Source: Halobacteriales archaeon (GTDB lineage: Archaea; Halobacteriota; Halobacteria; Halorutilales; JAHENH01). Taken from it: 64,000 nucleotides of DNA. The translations under genes were made by a program, and so were the position numbers. The notes under the pieces were generated by a model. The model was given only the letters and a program-made list of their open reading frames with translations. It was not told where the DNA came from and made no database searches. The stretch spans positions 8,648 to 72,647 of the forward strand of contig JAHENH010000069.1 of assembly GCA_018609935.1 (NCBI GenBank), given 5' to 3'. The stretch's first letter is position 1; the number at the start of each line of letters is the position of its first letter. Shown here in pieces: positions 1 through 10,084 of this stretch.

Positions 1-3000
1 GCTTTGCGGTTTTTTCATATCCCTTATAGTTTTTTAATATCATTAGAGACCGTGTTGCATTTATTCTGAAATATCTTTTTAATAGTTCGGTCCCATCTAG
101 TGCTTTCTTCAGTTTTTCTCTCGCATTCTCTGGATCCAAGCTGTCGAATATGTCATATAGATTTACTTTCCCTATATCATCAGGGATTGATATAACAAAT
201 CCGTTATCTGCTATTGATATTTTTACGTTTTTTCCAGTTCTTCTAGAGAACTCATATGCAACCATCCTTGATAGACCGTCGTTGAATTTTCTACCATAGA
301 CTGAATGGAAATAATACTTTCTTTTTCTAGATTTTTCGTCATGTATTTGTTCTACAACAAACCTATTATTCGTTGATATACCAGATTGTCCTGTATATTT
401 TAGTTGTTCATCAAATATCTGTAATATAGAGCGTAATGAATTTTTATCTATTGGATAGGGAGAAAGAAACTGTCTTCCTTTATTTTGTTTTATTTTGTCT
501 ATCATTTTTTGTTTAAAGTTTAGTATTTCTTTACCTAGATCATATGAAAGTGGTAGACGTTCTGAAAACCATGATGGAACTGTGGGTTCCTCGTTTGTCC
601 TATCTACATATACCTTAGATCCACGTCTATATCTAAACTTATAATTTTTACCACCTAAAACAAATACATCACCTTTCTGTAGTTTATCAAGATATCCTTC
701 ATCTAGATCTCCAACCCATTTATCACTACCCCGGATAAATACATCACAAGAAAATTCATCAGGTATAGTCCCAATATTTGTCATATAAATAGGACGAGCC
801 ATCCGTCCTCTACTTCCATATATCTTTTCACCATCCTGTTCATCTTCCCATATTTTAGCATATATATTCCTCTCTTCTAATCCCTCATAATCAGCTTTAA
901 GATATCTTAAAAGAGAGCTCCATTCATCCTCTGTATAATCTCTATATGGATATGCACTCTTTATTGTCTCTACTAATTCTTTTTCTTTACATACATCATT
1001 TATAGTCATCCCATATACGTGTTGAGCTAAGACATCTTGCGAGTTTTCAGGGATGAAAACTCTGTCTATAAATCCTTCCTGTGCCTTTTTAAGCATTACA
1101 CTACATTCTAATAGTTCATCTCTATCTAATGCGATAATTCTCCCTTTAACAGTTTCACCTAATGTATGTCCAGCTCTACCAATCCTCTGTAGAAGACTAG
1201 AAACAGATTTTGGAGAACCTATCTGTACTACAAGCTCAACACTAAAATCAACACCAAGCTCCAAGGAAGTAGAACTAGTAACCACCTTCATATCCCCACT
1301 CTTTAATCCTTCCTCAACTTTTTTTCTTGATTCCTTACCTAAAGATCCATGATGACAACCAGAATTATCCTCACCGTATCGATCAGGGAATTCATCCCTA
1401 AGATTATGTAGAATTCTTTCCGCTCCACTCCTTGTATTTGTAAAAATCAATGTAGAACTATGGTTTTCTATGAGATTATCAAGATCTCTATAAAATTTTT
1501 TATTTATTGTTTCAGAAGAAGTATTTATTAGATCCTGGCTAGGACATTTAAGCTCTATGTCAAAATCACGTACAAAACGAGTATCAACAACCTCATAACT
1601 ACGTGGTTTGTTTTCTATTGGATTCCATCCAACCAAAAATCTAGCCATCTCATCTAAAGGCTCAACAGTAGCAGAACAACCAATCCGTACAAAAGAACCA
1701 TCAACTAGATCTTCAAGACGCTCAAGAGACACAGAAAGATGGGTACCCCGTTTATTGTTAGCCAATGCATGTATTTCATCAACTATGACCCACTGTATAG
1801 TGTTTAGTTTTTCACGGAATTTAGGAGAATTTAAAAGTATACCTAATGTCTCAGGAGTGGTGTTTAATATATGAGGGGTATCATCCAACATCTTCTGTTT
1901 TTCATAGCTTGTTGTATCACCATGCCGTATCGCATGCCTAATATCTATGTTTCTACCTTTCTCTTTTTCCTTTTTTTCTATACCTAAAAGAGGGACCTCA
2001 AGATTTCTATGTATATCATTAGCAAGACTCTTCAAAGGAGAAACATATAAACAATAAACCGAGTTTTGTAGGCCTTCATTTTTCTCTTTTTTCAAAAGTT
2101 CATTTATAATAGAAGAAAAAGAAGCCAAAGTATTATGCATATAAAACCCTCCAAAACCACCTACAAAATTATTTGTTCTAGGAACAGAAAGATCAACCAA
2201 CAAACCAGAATAATCCACTACCTTAATTTTGTCTATCTCCACCCAACCAATATTTTTATCATCACTATACTCAAAAAAATCATCAACTCCATACCTATCC
2301 TGAAAAACTAAACCTGTATCCAACCTATGAGGGCCATCAAGTCTATTAGGCCCTATAGTTTGTCTTTCTTTTATACCCTCATCTAGTATAGAAAGATCTT
2401 TTCTATTTAAAATTAAACAGACACGACAATCATTATTTATAGGTTTTTGGATAGTCAGTATTCCAAAAGAAAGAAACAAGTAATTAAGTTGTTCTGCCAT
2501 AATTTTATTTTCAATCTCTACACCAACCCCCAGGTTTTCTTCCCTTGCTTCTAGGTTGACATAGACAGAAAGAAACTCATGTTTAACATCACTAGGACAA
2601 TTTAGAATCCAGGATGGAAGACGTCTACTATGTTTATTTTCTAATGAAAGATTAAATAAACTGGATAGAAATGATACAAATCCTGTGTCTTCTATTATTA
2701 TTTTGTTTCTATCCTCATAGAAATCTAGACCAAACTTTGTTTTTAACAATTTAGATATATCTAGATCAATTGAGGGTTTTTTATCTAATACAATTGTTTT
2801 TTCTTGTTCCTTTATTTTTCCCTGAGAAAGTATAAAACCATACAGACCACCTATGTCTTTATCTATACTATCTGGAAATCTAAAAAAGGAATATCCACCA
2901 TCAAATAAAACACAAACCTCATTCCTTTTAAAAGACAATTCTTCTAGTTTATCTTTTAAAAAATCTATTCGTTCTATCTGTTCTATATCTTGTTTTTGTA

Positions 3001-3751
3001 TCTTTCTTATATCTCTATTTTTATCAAAATCCTTAGTTCGGATTTCCTCTGTTATCTCCAATAAAGCTAAGATATTTTTAAGATCACGTTTATCAAGTGT
3101 ATCTAACGAACCAGATCCGTCTAGACAGTCAATATATTCTTTGTACTTTTTGTATGTGACTATAAAACCAGACCTAGGTTGTTTTTGATTTAATAGATCA
3201 AACCTCTCTTTTTCTACAGGTAAAGATATTTTTTTAGGGATGCCAATTTTGTCGCTTTCTTTTATGTTTTTTGCTTTTTTCCAATCTATATTGTTTTTTG
3301 AGTTAACTAAAAGAGGATGATCTGGTGTTATTTTTACCTTCCTACCATCTTTAGTTTTTATTTTATAGATGTCTCCACTGTATTTTTCTTTATATATAGC
3401 GGATTTTCTTTTTGTTATATCAGACCCATCAAAGGAAAAAGATTCTATGTCACTACTATATAGTTTTCCATGGCTATCTTCAAATATTTTATTTTTTGTA
3501 TGGTCTAAGATGTCTTTTGCTGTTTTTATCTCCATTTTTCCATTTTTTAAAAATGGTATGGGTGTATCTTGAGTTACGCATTTTCCACTACCTGTAGGTG
3601 CAGCTATCAATACATTTTTATCTTTATGTATAAGTGGTATAGCTTTTTTTTGTGGTGGAGTAAATAACTCTTCAGTCCAATCTATATCTTTAAATTCTTC
3701 TTTCCACCACTCAGAAAGCGAAGATTCGAATAACTCAATAGCTGAGTTCAC
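1..3751 (-). CDS. lhr: Lhr-type superfamily 2 ATP-dependent helicase, intein-containing, truncated by the window edge
   Basis: Large helicase reading frame that enters from the left edge, so its C-terminus is missing. The host protein shows Walker A AAPTGSGK, joined after the intein to TLASF, then a DEIHALANNKRG box typical of Lhr, GCSAT (motif III) and QRIGRAGH (motif VI). Lhr proteins are 3'-5' nucleic-acid translocases thought to act in DNA repair or replication stress. I place the start at GTG 3751, 25 bases after the NAD kinase stop, because no in-frame ATG lies upstream; residue 57 is the Walker A lysine. About 767 host residues are visible. The frame is open from 3751 to base 1 without a stop. 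Family call is confident; the exact start is less so. Confidence 0.9.
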   Translation of the reverse strand, partial: MNSAIELFESSLSEWWKEEFKDIDWTEELFTPPQKKAIPLIHKDKNVLIAAPTGSGKCVTQDTPIPFLKNGKMEIKTAKDILDHTKNKIFEDSHGKLYSSDIESFSFDGSDITKRKSAIYKEKYSGDIYKIKTKDGRKVKITPDHPLLVNSKNNIDWKKAKNIKESDKIGIPKKISLPVEKERFDLLNQKQPRSGFIVTYKKYKEYIDCLDGSGSLDTLDKRDLKNILALLEITEEIRTKDFDKNRDIRKIQKQDIEQIERIDFLKDKLEELSFKRNEVCVLFDGGYSFFRFPDSIDKDIGGLYGFILSQGKIKEQEKTIVLDKKPSIDLDISKLLKTKFGLDFYEDRNKIIIEDTGFVSFLSSLFNLSLENKHSRRLPSWILNCPSDVKHEFLSVYVNLEAREENLGVGVEIENKIMAEQLNYLFLSFGILTIQKPINNDCRVCLILNRKDLSILDEGIKERQTIGPNRLDGPHRLDTGLVFQDRYGVDDFFEYSDDKNIGWVEIDKIKVVDYSGLLVDLSVPRTNNFVGGFGGFYMHNTLASFSSIINELLKKEKNEGLQNSVYCLYVSPLKSLANDIHRNLEVPLLGIEKKEKEKGRNIDIRHAIRHGDTTSYEKQKMLDDTPHILNTTPETLGILLNSPKFREKLNTIQWVIVDEIHALANNKRGTHLSVSLERLEDLVDGSFVRIGCSATVEPLDEMARFLVGWNPIENKPRSYEVVDTRFVRDFDIELKCPSQDLINTSSETINKKFYRDLDNLIENHSSTLIFTNTRSGAERILHNLRDEFPDRYGEDNSGCHHGSLGKESRKKVEEGLKSGDMKVVTSSTSLELGVDFSVELVVQIGSPKSVSSLLQRIGRAGHTLGETVKGRIIALDRDELLECSVMLKKAQEGFIDRVFIPENSQDVLAQHVYGMTINDVCKEKELVETIKSAYPYRDYTEDEWSSLLRYLKADYEGLEERNIYAKIWEDEQDGEKIYGSRGRMARPIYMTNIGTIPDEFSCDVFIRGSDKWVGDLDEGYLDKLQKGDVFVLGGKNYKFRYRRGSKVYVDRTNEEPTVPSWFSERLPLSYDLGKEILNFKQKMIDKIKQNKGRQFLSPYPIDKNSLRSILQIFDEQLKYTGQSGISTNNRFVVEQIHDEKSRKRKYYFHSVYGRKFNDGLSRMVAYEFSRRTGKNVKISIADNGFVISIPDDIGKVNLYDIFDSLDPENAREKLKKALDGTELLKRYFRINATRSLMILKNYKGYEKTAK
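2132..3580 (-). other. Intein inside the Walker A loop of Lhr (about 483 residues)
   Basis: The helicase frame is interrupted after GSGK by a segment starting CVTQDTPI (block A, Cys1) and ending FYMHN before Thr+1, with block B TPDHPLLV around intein residue 85 and block F VDLSVPRTNNFVGG. Removal rejoins GSGK-TLASF, restoring an intact P-loop. A LAGLIDADG-type insert is recognisable: GLYGFILSQGKI stands where the first motif should be, RLPSWILN where block D should be, and VYVNLEARE where the second motif should be. The acidic catalytic positions look replaced, so the endonuclease is probably inactive while splicing residues (Cys1, block B His, His-Asn, Thr+1) are intact. Boundaries come from motif matching and are precise to the codon if the splice assignment is right. 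Confidence 0.92.
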
Positions 3752-3775
3752 AAAAGAAACGAAGAGGAAAACTCT

Positions 3776-5440
3776 TTAATAGTTTTCTATTTGGTTTATT
3801 TCTTCTAGATATATATTGTGTAGTGATCGGTTGCTGCCTGCGAGTTCGTTTCTTTGGTCTTGTTTCATTGGGTCATATTCATTTCCATCCAAATTAGTTA
3901 TTTTTGCTCCAGCCTCCTTTGCTATAAGTACACCAGCTGCAGTATCCCAAGGATAAGTATCATACTCCCAAACAGCATCTGCACTACCACTTGCAAGATA
4001 ACAAAGATGCAAAGCTGCAGACCCCAAACGCCTTATAGCCCTAGTCTTCTGATAAAAATGAGTAAGATACTGACCATCCGGATCATAACCAGAAATCAAA
4101 ACACTTTCTTCTAGGTTATCTCTATCTGAAACAGATAATTTGGAATCTCCGTTTTTGTATGCTCCTCTTTCTTTCATCGCTGTATAAACATCGTCCGTTT
4201 CTGGTACGTATATGCATGCTGCGAGTGGTTTGTTTTCCTCAAGTAGGGCGATAGAAACAGAATAGTTAGGATTACCATTAGCAAAGTTTCCAGTACCATC
4301 TAATGGATCAATCAACCAAGTATAACGACTATCTTTATCCTGCATAACTTCCTCCTCAGACATAATATTATGCTCAGGAAACTCATTCTCAATAGCTGTA
4401 GTGATTATTTCATTAGATATGTAGTCTGCTTCTGTAACAACATCAGAAGCACTACTTTTACGTGTTACCTCAGCCTCACCTCTGAGTTCTCTTAGTGGTT
4501 TTCCTGTACTCTGTGCTGCTTCTTTTGCGACACGTACAGCCCTTTCTTCCATGCCTTCTTCAACAGTAGTTTTGACTGGTGATGGTCTTTCTCCATCTCG
4601 TATACTCCAGCCTAAGAGTTCTGTTGTGCTGAAAAAGCTCTCGTCATAGCTTGTTTTTACTAAGAATCCAGGGGTTGGTGAGCCAGAGATTTCTAGGGTG
4701 TCTCCACGACCTATCTGTGTATGGTATCTACCACCATCTACTAGTACTTGGCATTCATCTTCAGGCTGAATAACTATTTCAGCATTTTTATCTACTACTA
4801 TTGGTCTTACACCTAGTCTATGTACGTTTAGTGGTGTTATTTGTAGTGTTGAATTATCTTTAGGATAGTGTATTGGTCCTCCTGCAGATAATGCAAGACC
4901 TGTTGATCCTGTAGGAGTTGAGACTACTACACCATTCCCTTCATATTCTCCCACATATTCCCCATCTACAAATACCCGTAGATCTGCTATTTTTCTCTCT
5001 ACAGGATCCTCAGGGGGAACATTCTGTACTATAACATCATTTAACCCTGTTCCATCTAGAGGTCCTTTTACCTGTATTCTTTCTCTACGGTCTATTCTAG
5101 CTCTACCACTTAATACTTCATCTAACGCTTCCTCTATGTCATTTGAATCAATTCTTGCAAGAAAGGCAAGTCTTCCAGCGTTTATTCCAACTACTGGAAC
5201 TTCTTGTGGTGAAAATTCTTTTATTCCTTCTAAGAATGTTCCATCCCCACCTATTGTTATACCTAATGTCTTGTCTTTATCATCTACATCAATATCTGTT
5301 CCTACTTCATATGTTTCAACATCTATATCTCTTTTATCTCCCCAGGAATATAATAGATCTTCTGCCTCGTCTGCGTTTGGACTTACTAAACCAATTATTT
5401 TCTTCGTAGTAGCTAGCCTCCTCGCTTGCATAAACACCAT
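3776..5440 (-). CDS. NAD kinase fused to an inositol-monophosphatase-family (NADP phosphatase-like) domain
   Basis: 554-residue two-domain protein. Residues 1 to about 280 are an ATP-NAD kinase: GGDGT at 64-68 and the TPTGSTG loop near 175. Residues from about 295 are an inositol monophosphatase-like domain with DPLDGTGNF near 378 and WDTAAG near 498, both metal-binding motifs. The known archaeal fusion MJ0917 is a NADP phosphatase/NAD kinase; as I recall it carries the phosphatase first, whereas here the kinase is first. The protein likely sets the NAD/NADP ratio in the cytoplasm, although the phosphatase half might instead act on fructose 1,6-bisphosphate or inositol phosphates. ATG at 5440 is used; ATG at 5431 is an alternative. 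It lies 25 bases before lhr in the same direction. Confidence 0.9.
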   Translation of the reverse strand: MVFMQARRLATTKKIIGLVSPNADEAEDLLYSWGDKRDIDVETYEVGTDIDVDDKDKTLGITIGGDGTFLEGIKEFSPQEVPVVGINAGRLAFLARIDSNDIEEALDEVLSGRARIDRRERIQVKGPLDGTGLNDVIVQNVPPEDPVERKIADLRVFVDGEYVGEYEGNGVVVSTPTGSTGLALSAGGPIHYPKDNSTLQITPLNVHRLGVRPIVVDKNAEIVIQPEDECQVLVDGGRYHTQIGRGDTLEISGSPTPGFLVKTSYDESFFSTTELLGWSIRDGERPSPVKTTVEEGMEERAVRVAKEAAQSTGKPLRELRGEAEVTRKSSASDVVTEADYISNEIITTAIENEFPEHNIMSEEEVMQDKDSRYTWLIDPLDGTGNFANGNPNYSVSIALLEENKPLAACIYVPETDDVYTAMKERGAYKNGDSKLSVSDRDNLEESVLISGYDPDGQYLTHFYQKTRAIRRLGSAALHLCYLASGSADAVWEYDTYPWDTAAGVLIAKEAGAKITNLDGNEYDPMKQDQRNELAGSNRSLHNIYLEEINQIENY

Positions 5441-5781
5441 TTAGAAACTACCTTGTATAATCTTAACGAAAGATAGTCAAAATTAATGTATATATTTATA
5501 TATCTGGTTATATCTTCATAAATTAATATTATACAAAAATATATTGAACTATACAAATATAGTATAGATTTTTTGGAAACTATAAACTATTATTTTTAAT
5601 CTATGAAATCTAAGACACAACTATATAAACATAGTTTATTTATATTATATATGCCTAAAATAAATCTTTTCTATATATGAAAAATAAAAAGTTGACACAA
5701 ATAAAAGATTAAAAAATCGAAAATAGAAAAATTATAAAAAATCTACAGGTATATTAAATTTTTAACTCTTTATTAAAGGTC
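5441..5781. promoter_or_regulatory. AT-rich spacer with a probable TATA box for the NAD kinase fusion
   Basis: No coding sequence or strong hairpin is seen in this 341-base spacer between the thermosome stop and the NAD kinase start. On the minus strand a TATA-like run (ATATATAAATATATA) lies near 5502-5516, roughly 65 bases before the kinase ATG, and is the best promoter candidate. The rest is low-complexity A/T-rich DNA, probably including the thermosome transcript end. Confidence 0.4.
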
Positions 5782-7452
5782 TTACATCATGGCGCCGGGA
5801 GGTGCACCTCCCATTCCGCCACCCATTCCTCCCATGCCTCCTCCAGGTGGGCCGCCACCTGGTCCTCCTTCTTCATCGTCGCTACTGCTACCTCCAGAAA
5901 CTACATCATCTATACGTAGTATCATTACCGCAGCTTCAGTAGCACTAGATGTAGCCTGGGTCTTAACGGATAATGGCTCTATAACTTCATCCATACTTCT
6001 TGTTTCACCTGTGTATGCATCAAGTCCAACGTCTTTTTGTCCAGAATCATGTTTACTTCTAAGTTCTACAAGTGAATCTATAGAATCGTGTCCAGCGTTT
6101 TCAGCTAAAGTTCTTGGTATTACCTCTACTGCATCAGCGAAAGATTCTACAGCTAGTTGCTCTCTCCCAGAAACACTATCAGCATAATCTCTAAGTCCAA
6201 GAGCAACTGCTATTTCAGGAGATCCGCCACCAGTTAGTACTCTACCATTTCTTAGGGTAGTAGCTACAACGTTTAGAGAATCTACAAGAGCTCTTTCAGC
6301 TTCTTCAACTACGTGTTCTGTACCTCCTCTTAGAAGTACTGATACACTCTTTGGATTTTCACATCCTTCAACAAATGTCATCTCATCGTCTCCGACAGAT
6401 CTTTCTTCTACAAGGTCAGCATTTCCAAGATCTTCTTCTTTAAGATCTTTTATGTCAGATGTTATTCTTGCTCCTGTAGCTCTTGCGAGTTTTTGCATAT
6501 CACTTTTCTTTGCTCGTCTGATTGCTAATATTCCTTCTTGTGCTAGGAAGTGTTGTGCCATGTCATCTATTCCTTTCTGACAGAAAACAACGTTAGCGCC
6601 AGAATCTACTATTTTGTCTACCATTTCCCTTAGCATGTTTTCTTCCTCATCTAGGAAGCTTTGTAGTTCGTCTGGACTGCTAACACTTATTTCAGCATCT
6701 GTTTCTGTTTCTTTGACTTCGATAGCTGTATCTATAAGAGCTATTTTAGCATTGTCTACGGATCCAGGCATGTTTGGATGTGTGCGTTCTTTGTCTATTA
6801 TCATACCATCTACGAGTTCTGACTCTCCTGCGGACCCTCCTTCTACTGTTTCTATTTTTACATTATCTAGATCTATTTCTCCACTGTCATCTTGTACAGA
6901 TAATACTGCTTTTACAGCTAGTTCGGATAGTTCATCTCTAGCTGCTTCAGCACCTTTACCTGTCATTGCGGTTTCAGCTATCTGTCTTAGTTTTTCTTCA
7001 TCGTCACCGGATACATCTTCGGATGTGTCCTCTAATATTTCACGTGCTTTTTCGGATGCTTTTCTGTATCCGCTTGCTATAACTGTGGGGTGTACATCTT
7101 GGTCTAAAAGATCTTCTGCTTTTTTAAGCAGCTCTCCTGCTATAACTACTGCCGTTGTTGTTCCGTCTCCTGTTTCTTCTTCTTGGCTGTCTGCGACCTC
7201 GACTATCATTTTTGCAGCTGGATGTTCTACATCCATTTCGTCTAGAATGGTGACTCCATCGTTTGTTATAACTACATCTCCGAGATTGTCGACAAGCATT
7301 TTGTCCATGCCCTTTGGGCCAAGAGTTGTCCTTACAGCTTCAGCCACAGCTTTCGCTGCGGTAATATTCATCGATTGTGCATCTTTCCCACTTGTTCTTT
7401 CTGACTCTTCACTTAGTACTAGTACTGGTTGACCTCCTACCTGCTGTGACAT
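5782..7452 (-). CDS. thsA: Thermosome subunit (group II chaperonin)
   Basis: 556-residue HSP60/CCT-type chaperonin subunit that forms the double-ring, ATP-driven protein folding machine of archaea. The nucleotide-binding core is clear: [11 protein letters not shown] near 42, NDGVTIL near 64 and GDGTTT at 95-100, followed by apical and intermediate domains of normal length. The C-terminus is a Gly/Met/Pro-rich tail (from about residue 530) as in many thermosomes and points into the folding chamber. The ATG at 7452 gives the conventional N-terminus. It stands alone between two long AT-rich spacers, so it is probably a monocistronic unit with its own heat-responsive promoter. Which paralogue (alpha, beta) this is cannot be told from one subunit. 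Confidence 0.97.
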   Translation of the reverse strand: MSQQVGGQPVLVLSEESERTSGKDAQSMNITAAKAVAEAVRTTLGPKGMDKMLVDNLGDVVITNDGVTILDEMDVEHPAAKMIVEVADSQEEETGDGTTTAVVIAGELLKKAEDLLDQDVHPTVIASGYRKASEKAREILEDTSEDVSGDDEEKLRQIAETAMTGKGAEAARDELSELAVKAVLSVQDDSGEIDLDNVKIETVEGGSAGESELVDGMIIDKERTHPNMPGSVDNAKIALIDTAIEVKETETDAEISVSSPDELQSFLDEEENMLREMVDKIVDSGANVVFCQKGIDDMAQHFLAQEGILAIRRAKKSDMQKLARATGARITSDIKDLKEEDLGNADLVEERSVGDDEMTFVEGCENPKSVSVLLRGGTEHVVEEAERALVDSLNVVATTLRNGRVLTGGGSPEIAVALGLRDYADSVSGREQLAVESFADAVEVIPRTLAENAGHDSIDSLVELRSKHDSGQKDVGLDAYTGETRSMDEVIEPLSVKTQATSSATEAAVMILRIDDVVSGGSSSDDEEGGPGGGPPGGGMGGMGGGMGGAPPGAMM

Positions 7453-7856
7453 ATATTAATATTTTAATCTGCACCATACAAGAATATTTCGTTACACTAT
7501 TAAATAAGAAGAATTCAAATTTTTGGCTTTATAATCTATTTATATTTGATTTTATAGGTATATTCTTGAAAGTTATTTAAAATAATGTCAACATCTTTAA
7601 AAAACAATTATAATTACCAAAAATAACATATATGGTATATAGAAATATACAACCACTAAATACATAAAGAGTATTATAATTCCAAAAACCAAAAAATAAC
7701 CATAAAACAAAACTACACATACATCAACATCAAAATAATACCCAATCTACTTATTTTCCCTAATAAAAATTTTAGTTTAAAAGAATTCTCGATAGTATAT
7801 CATCTATATATAAATCGGTAGAAAAATATGATGTATAAATTAATATCTATATAGAT
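7453..7856. promoter_or_regulatory. Divergent promoter region between thermosome and DUF63 gene
   Basis: A 404-base AT-rich spacer with no credible gene. It must hold the promoters of two divergent genes. On the minus strand TTATTTAA near 7500-7507 is a TATA candidate about 50 bases before the thermosome ATG. On the plus strand CTATATATAAAT near 7803-7815 lies about 45 bases before the DUF63 ATG. I see no clear heat-shock operator by eye. Confidence 0.4.
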
Positions 7857-8828
7857 ATGCCTCAATGGATAAAAGATTTAAAAATAAACAAAAAATGGAT
7901 TCTCTTAACACCCTACCTAATAGTTATATTGGGTGTTTTATTAGCACCAAGGATATTTTATGATAGATTTATATGGAAATATTTCTATGGACCAATTCTT
8001 GCAGACTCTCAGGCCCTCAACACTATAGTATATAATGGTATAGAAGCACATCCAGGATATACCTTAGTAAGTGAAATATCATATGCATATACATTATTAA
8101 CTATATTAATATTTCTTATCCATCTACTCAGAATCTTTGACATAGGAAAAAAACCCCAGTTTTTCCACTCGCTAACTCCATTCATACTGTTTGGAGGGGC
8201 TATTAGAGTAATTGAAGACGCGGAACTATTGGAACTTCCACTCTCACTATTTTTTATATCCCCAATAATATATTTTACAATATTTATATATACTACAATA
8301 TCTTTATTTATCTGTCTATATCTTGAGAAAAAAGACTATATAGAAAACTATACAAAACTGCTATCAATAATAGGAATAATATCTTTCGCTACAATCCTCA
8401 TAATTCTACTATCTAATGGATTTACATTATGGATACCACTAGCTATAGTTGGACTTGCTACCCTAGCCTGGGCTATAACATGGTATCTACCAGTAATGTT
8501 TATACCAAAAATAAAAGAAGCTACAGGAAAAATGGGTATGATACTATTATGGGGACACCAAGTTGATGCAGCATCAACAGTTATAGGGCTCGAATATCTA
8601 GGATATGGAGAAAAACACCCCATAGTAAGATACATAATAGAAACATCCGGAACCACATACTCATTTATGCTAGCTAAAGCGATTATAGTACTCCTAATTC
8701 TATATTCATTCGATAAAAAATTCCTAGAAAACTCAACAAGGCTCGCATACCTACTTCTTATAGGAATACTAGCAATTGGACTAGGACCTGGAACGAGAGA
8801 CCTAATAAGAGCCACAATAGGAGTGTAA
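7857..8828 (+). CDS. DUF63 family multi-pass membrane protein
   Basis: 323-residue integral membrane protein with about eight hydrophobic segments, from residue 14 (LLTPYLIVILGVLLAP) to the C-terminus. The family signature is visible as GGAIRVIEDAELL near 117, WGHQVDAASTVIGLEYLG near 232 and GLGPGTRDLIRA close to the end. DUF63 proteins are widespread in euryarchaea and have no established function; the conserved charged residues within membrane segments suggest a transporter or membrane enzyme, which is inference. The ATG at 7857 follows a TATA-like box. The stop is only about 15 bases from the end of the decayed insertion element that follows. Confidence 0.85.
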   Translation: MPQWIKDLKINKKWILLTPYLIVILGVLLAPRIFYDRFIWKYFYGPILADSQALNTIVYNGIEAHPGYTLVSEISYAYTLLTILIFLIHLLRIFDIGKKPQFFHSLTPFILFGGAIRVIEDAELLELPLSLFFISPIIYFTIFIYTTISLFICLYLEKKDYIENYTKLLSIIGIISFATILIILLSNGFTLWIPLAIVGLATLAWAITWYLPVMFIPKIKEATGKMGMILLWGHQVDAASTVIGLEYLGYGEKHPIVRYIIETSGTTYSFMLAKAIIVLLILYSFDKKFLENSTRLAYLLLIGILAIGLGPGTRDLIRATIGV

Positions 8829-8843
8829 ACTAAAATAGTAAGC

Positions 8844-8990
8844 TACCATGCCCTGAAGGGGAGGTGTGGTATTTACTGGAAAATCAGAGATTTTCCTAAA
8901 GTCGGAAACCTCTGGTTTCCGTGATTCAACGTGGATTCTGGCTCTAATCTGTGAGGGTACGGTAGTTGCCGTTCGCCTTCAACATCCTGT
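8844..8990 (-). ncRNA. omega-RNA/reRNA-like right end of the dead tnpB element
   Basis: Just beyond the tnpB stop three hairpins stand in a row. Two have perfect 8-bp stems and 3-base loops: 8878-8885 with 8889-8896, and 8903-8910 with 8914-8921. The last, 8844-8871, has TACCA pairing with TGGTA around an inner CCC/GGGG pair and a TGAA loop. In IS200/IS605-type elements the omega-RNA starts within the 3' part of tnpB, runs through such hairpins and takes its guide from DNA beyond the right end, which here would begin at 8843 and run towards the DUF63 gene. The 5' limit given is a guess. Alternatively these are only transposon-end hairpins. Confidence 0.5.
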
Positions 8991-10036
8991 TTTTCAAGCG
9001 CACGCCTACGGATGCGCCTCCGCCGGTTGCTTTCTTACTCCGGCGGAGAAACTTTATGGCTACGTTCTTAGCGGCGTTATAATTAGCACGGCCCTCATAA
9101 CCGCATTTTTGACAGTTGAAGTCACTACCGCTACGATTGTTTTTGTGCGTAAAGCCACACTTACTACAACGTTGTGATGTATACTCAGGATTTTCCTGTG
9201 TAACCTCTATACTGTATTCTTCGGCTTTGTATTTGATGTACTCATAGAGGCGGCGATATGCCCAATCGTGGAACCGATTAAGGTCGTCGCGTATACCGTC
9301 TAAGTCCTCCATCGCTATCAAGGTACAATCTTTTTCTTCGGCTTCCTCCACGATTTTCTTCGACACCCTGGGTAGATATACATTGAAACTACCTATCTCC
9401 TTTCGCCCTACATTTTGGACATTTTCGTGGGCATCTCTTGAACCATGCTCCTGCAGCAACTTCCTGCTCTTCATACTCTCTAAGCCAATGGTTAAGATAC
9501 TCTATACTCAATACATTCCGGTCAAAGTGACAACGAGAGTACCTCTTATGTTTAGGTCTACACCAAGAACCGCTCCGTTCTCAGTTTCTTCCGACTTTAT
9601 CTTTACTTCTTTCATTACCGACACATAGAGGTAATAATCACCATCATGGTAGTGGAATGTTGTGCCTTTCTTTTTCCAGTCGTCTTGTAGATACCTCGTT
9701 TTGGGGTTGTCGTCACCGTCCGGTAAAACGTACTCTGCCTCGACCACTACCATTGATTGCGGCAAGTGACACAGAACCATCTTTTAGACGTTGAATACAT
9801 CTCTGTAACGCATCGGCGGTGAGATTACGCCTACCTGTACGTAGTTTGAGTACAGGTTTGTACCCTCTCTACGTCTTCATAGGTAAGTTCGGGGAGTTTC
9901 GTCTTTGATGAGGCTATACATTCTTCAATGTTCCATCCTACGCCAGCCGCGTATTGACACGCTTTCTTGAACTGATAGAACGTCCCACGGAAGTCTTCCT
10001 ACCGTTCTTCCGATACGTCTAACTTTACCTGTACAG
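8944..10036 (-). pseudogene. tnpB: Decayed TnpB (IS1341/IS605-type RNA-guided nuclease)
   Basis: Pieces of a haloarchaeal-type TnpB lie in different frames. From the N-terminus: KLDVSEER then an amber codon at 9999-10001, FRGTFYQFKKACQYAAGVGWN, a shift into RRNLTADALQRC, another shift into the piece at 9508-9780 holding RYLQDDWKKKGTTFHY and the first RuvC Asp (GVDLNI), and finally 8944-9474 with MEDLDG (catalytic Glu) and the zinc ribbon CSKCG-CQKCG. The last RuvC motif reads RANYNAAKN where DxNAAxN is expected, so the third catalytic Asp is Asn. With several frameshifts, a stop and a lost catalytic residue the gene is dead. Its base composition is visibly richer in G+C than the flanks, fitting acquisition from another halophile. 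Confidence 0.88.
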
Positions 10037-10084
10037 TTCAGCGTATCTCCACACACCATATATGATTACGTATATTTAACTGGT

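Noticed and set aside
5789..6187. Pro/Ser-rich plus-strand frame
   Set aside because: Shadow of the thermosome C-terminal Gly/Met tail read backwards.
6614..7432. 272-residue open frame on the plus strand
   Set aside because: It is entirely antisense to the thermosome gene, is Ser/Thr-rich without domains and reflects the codon bias of the opposite strand.
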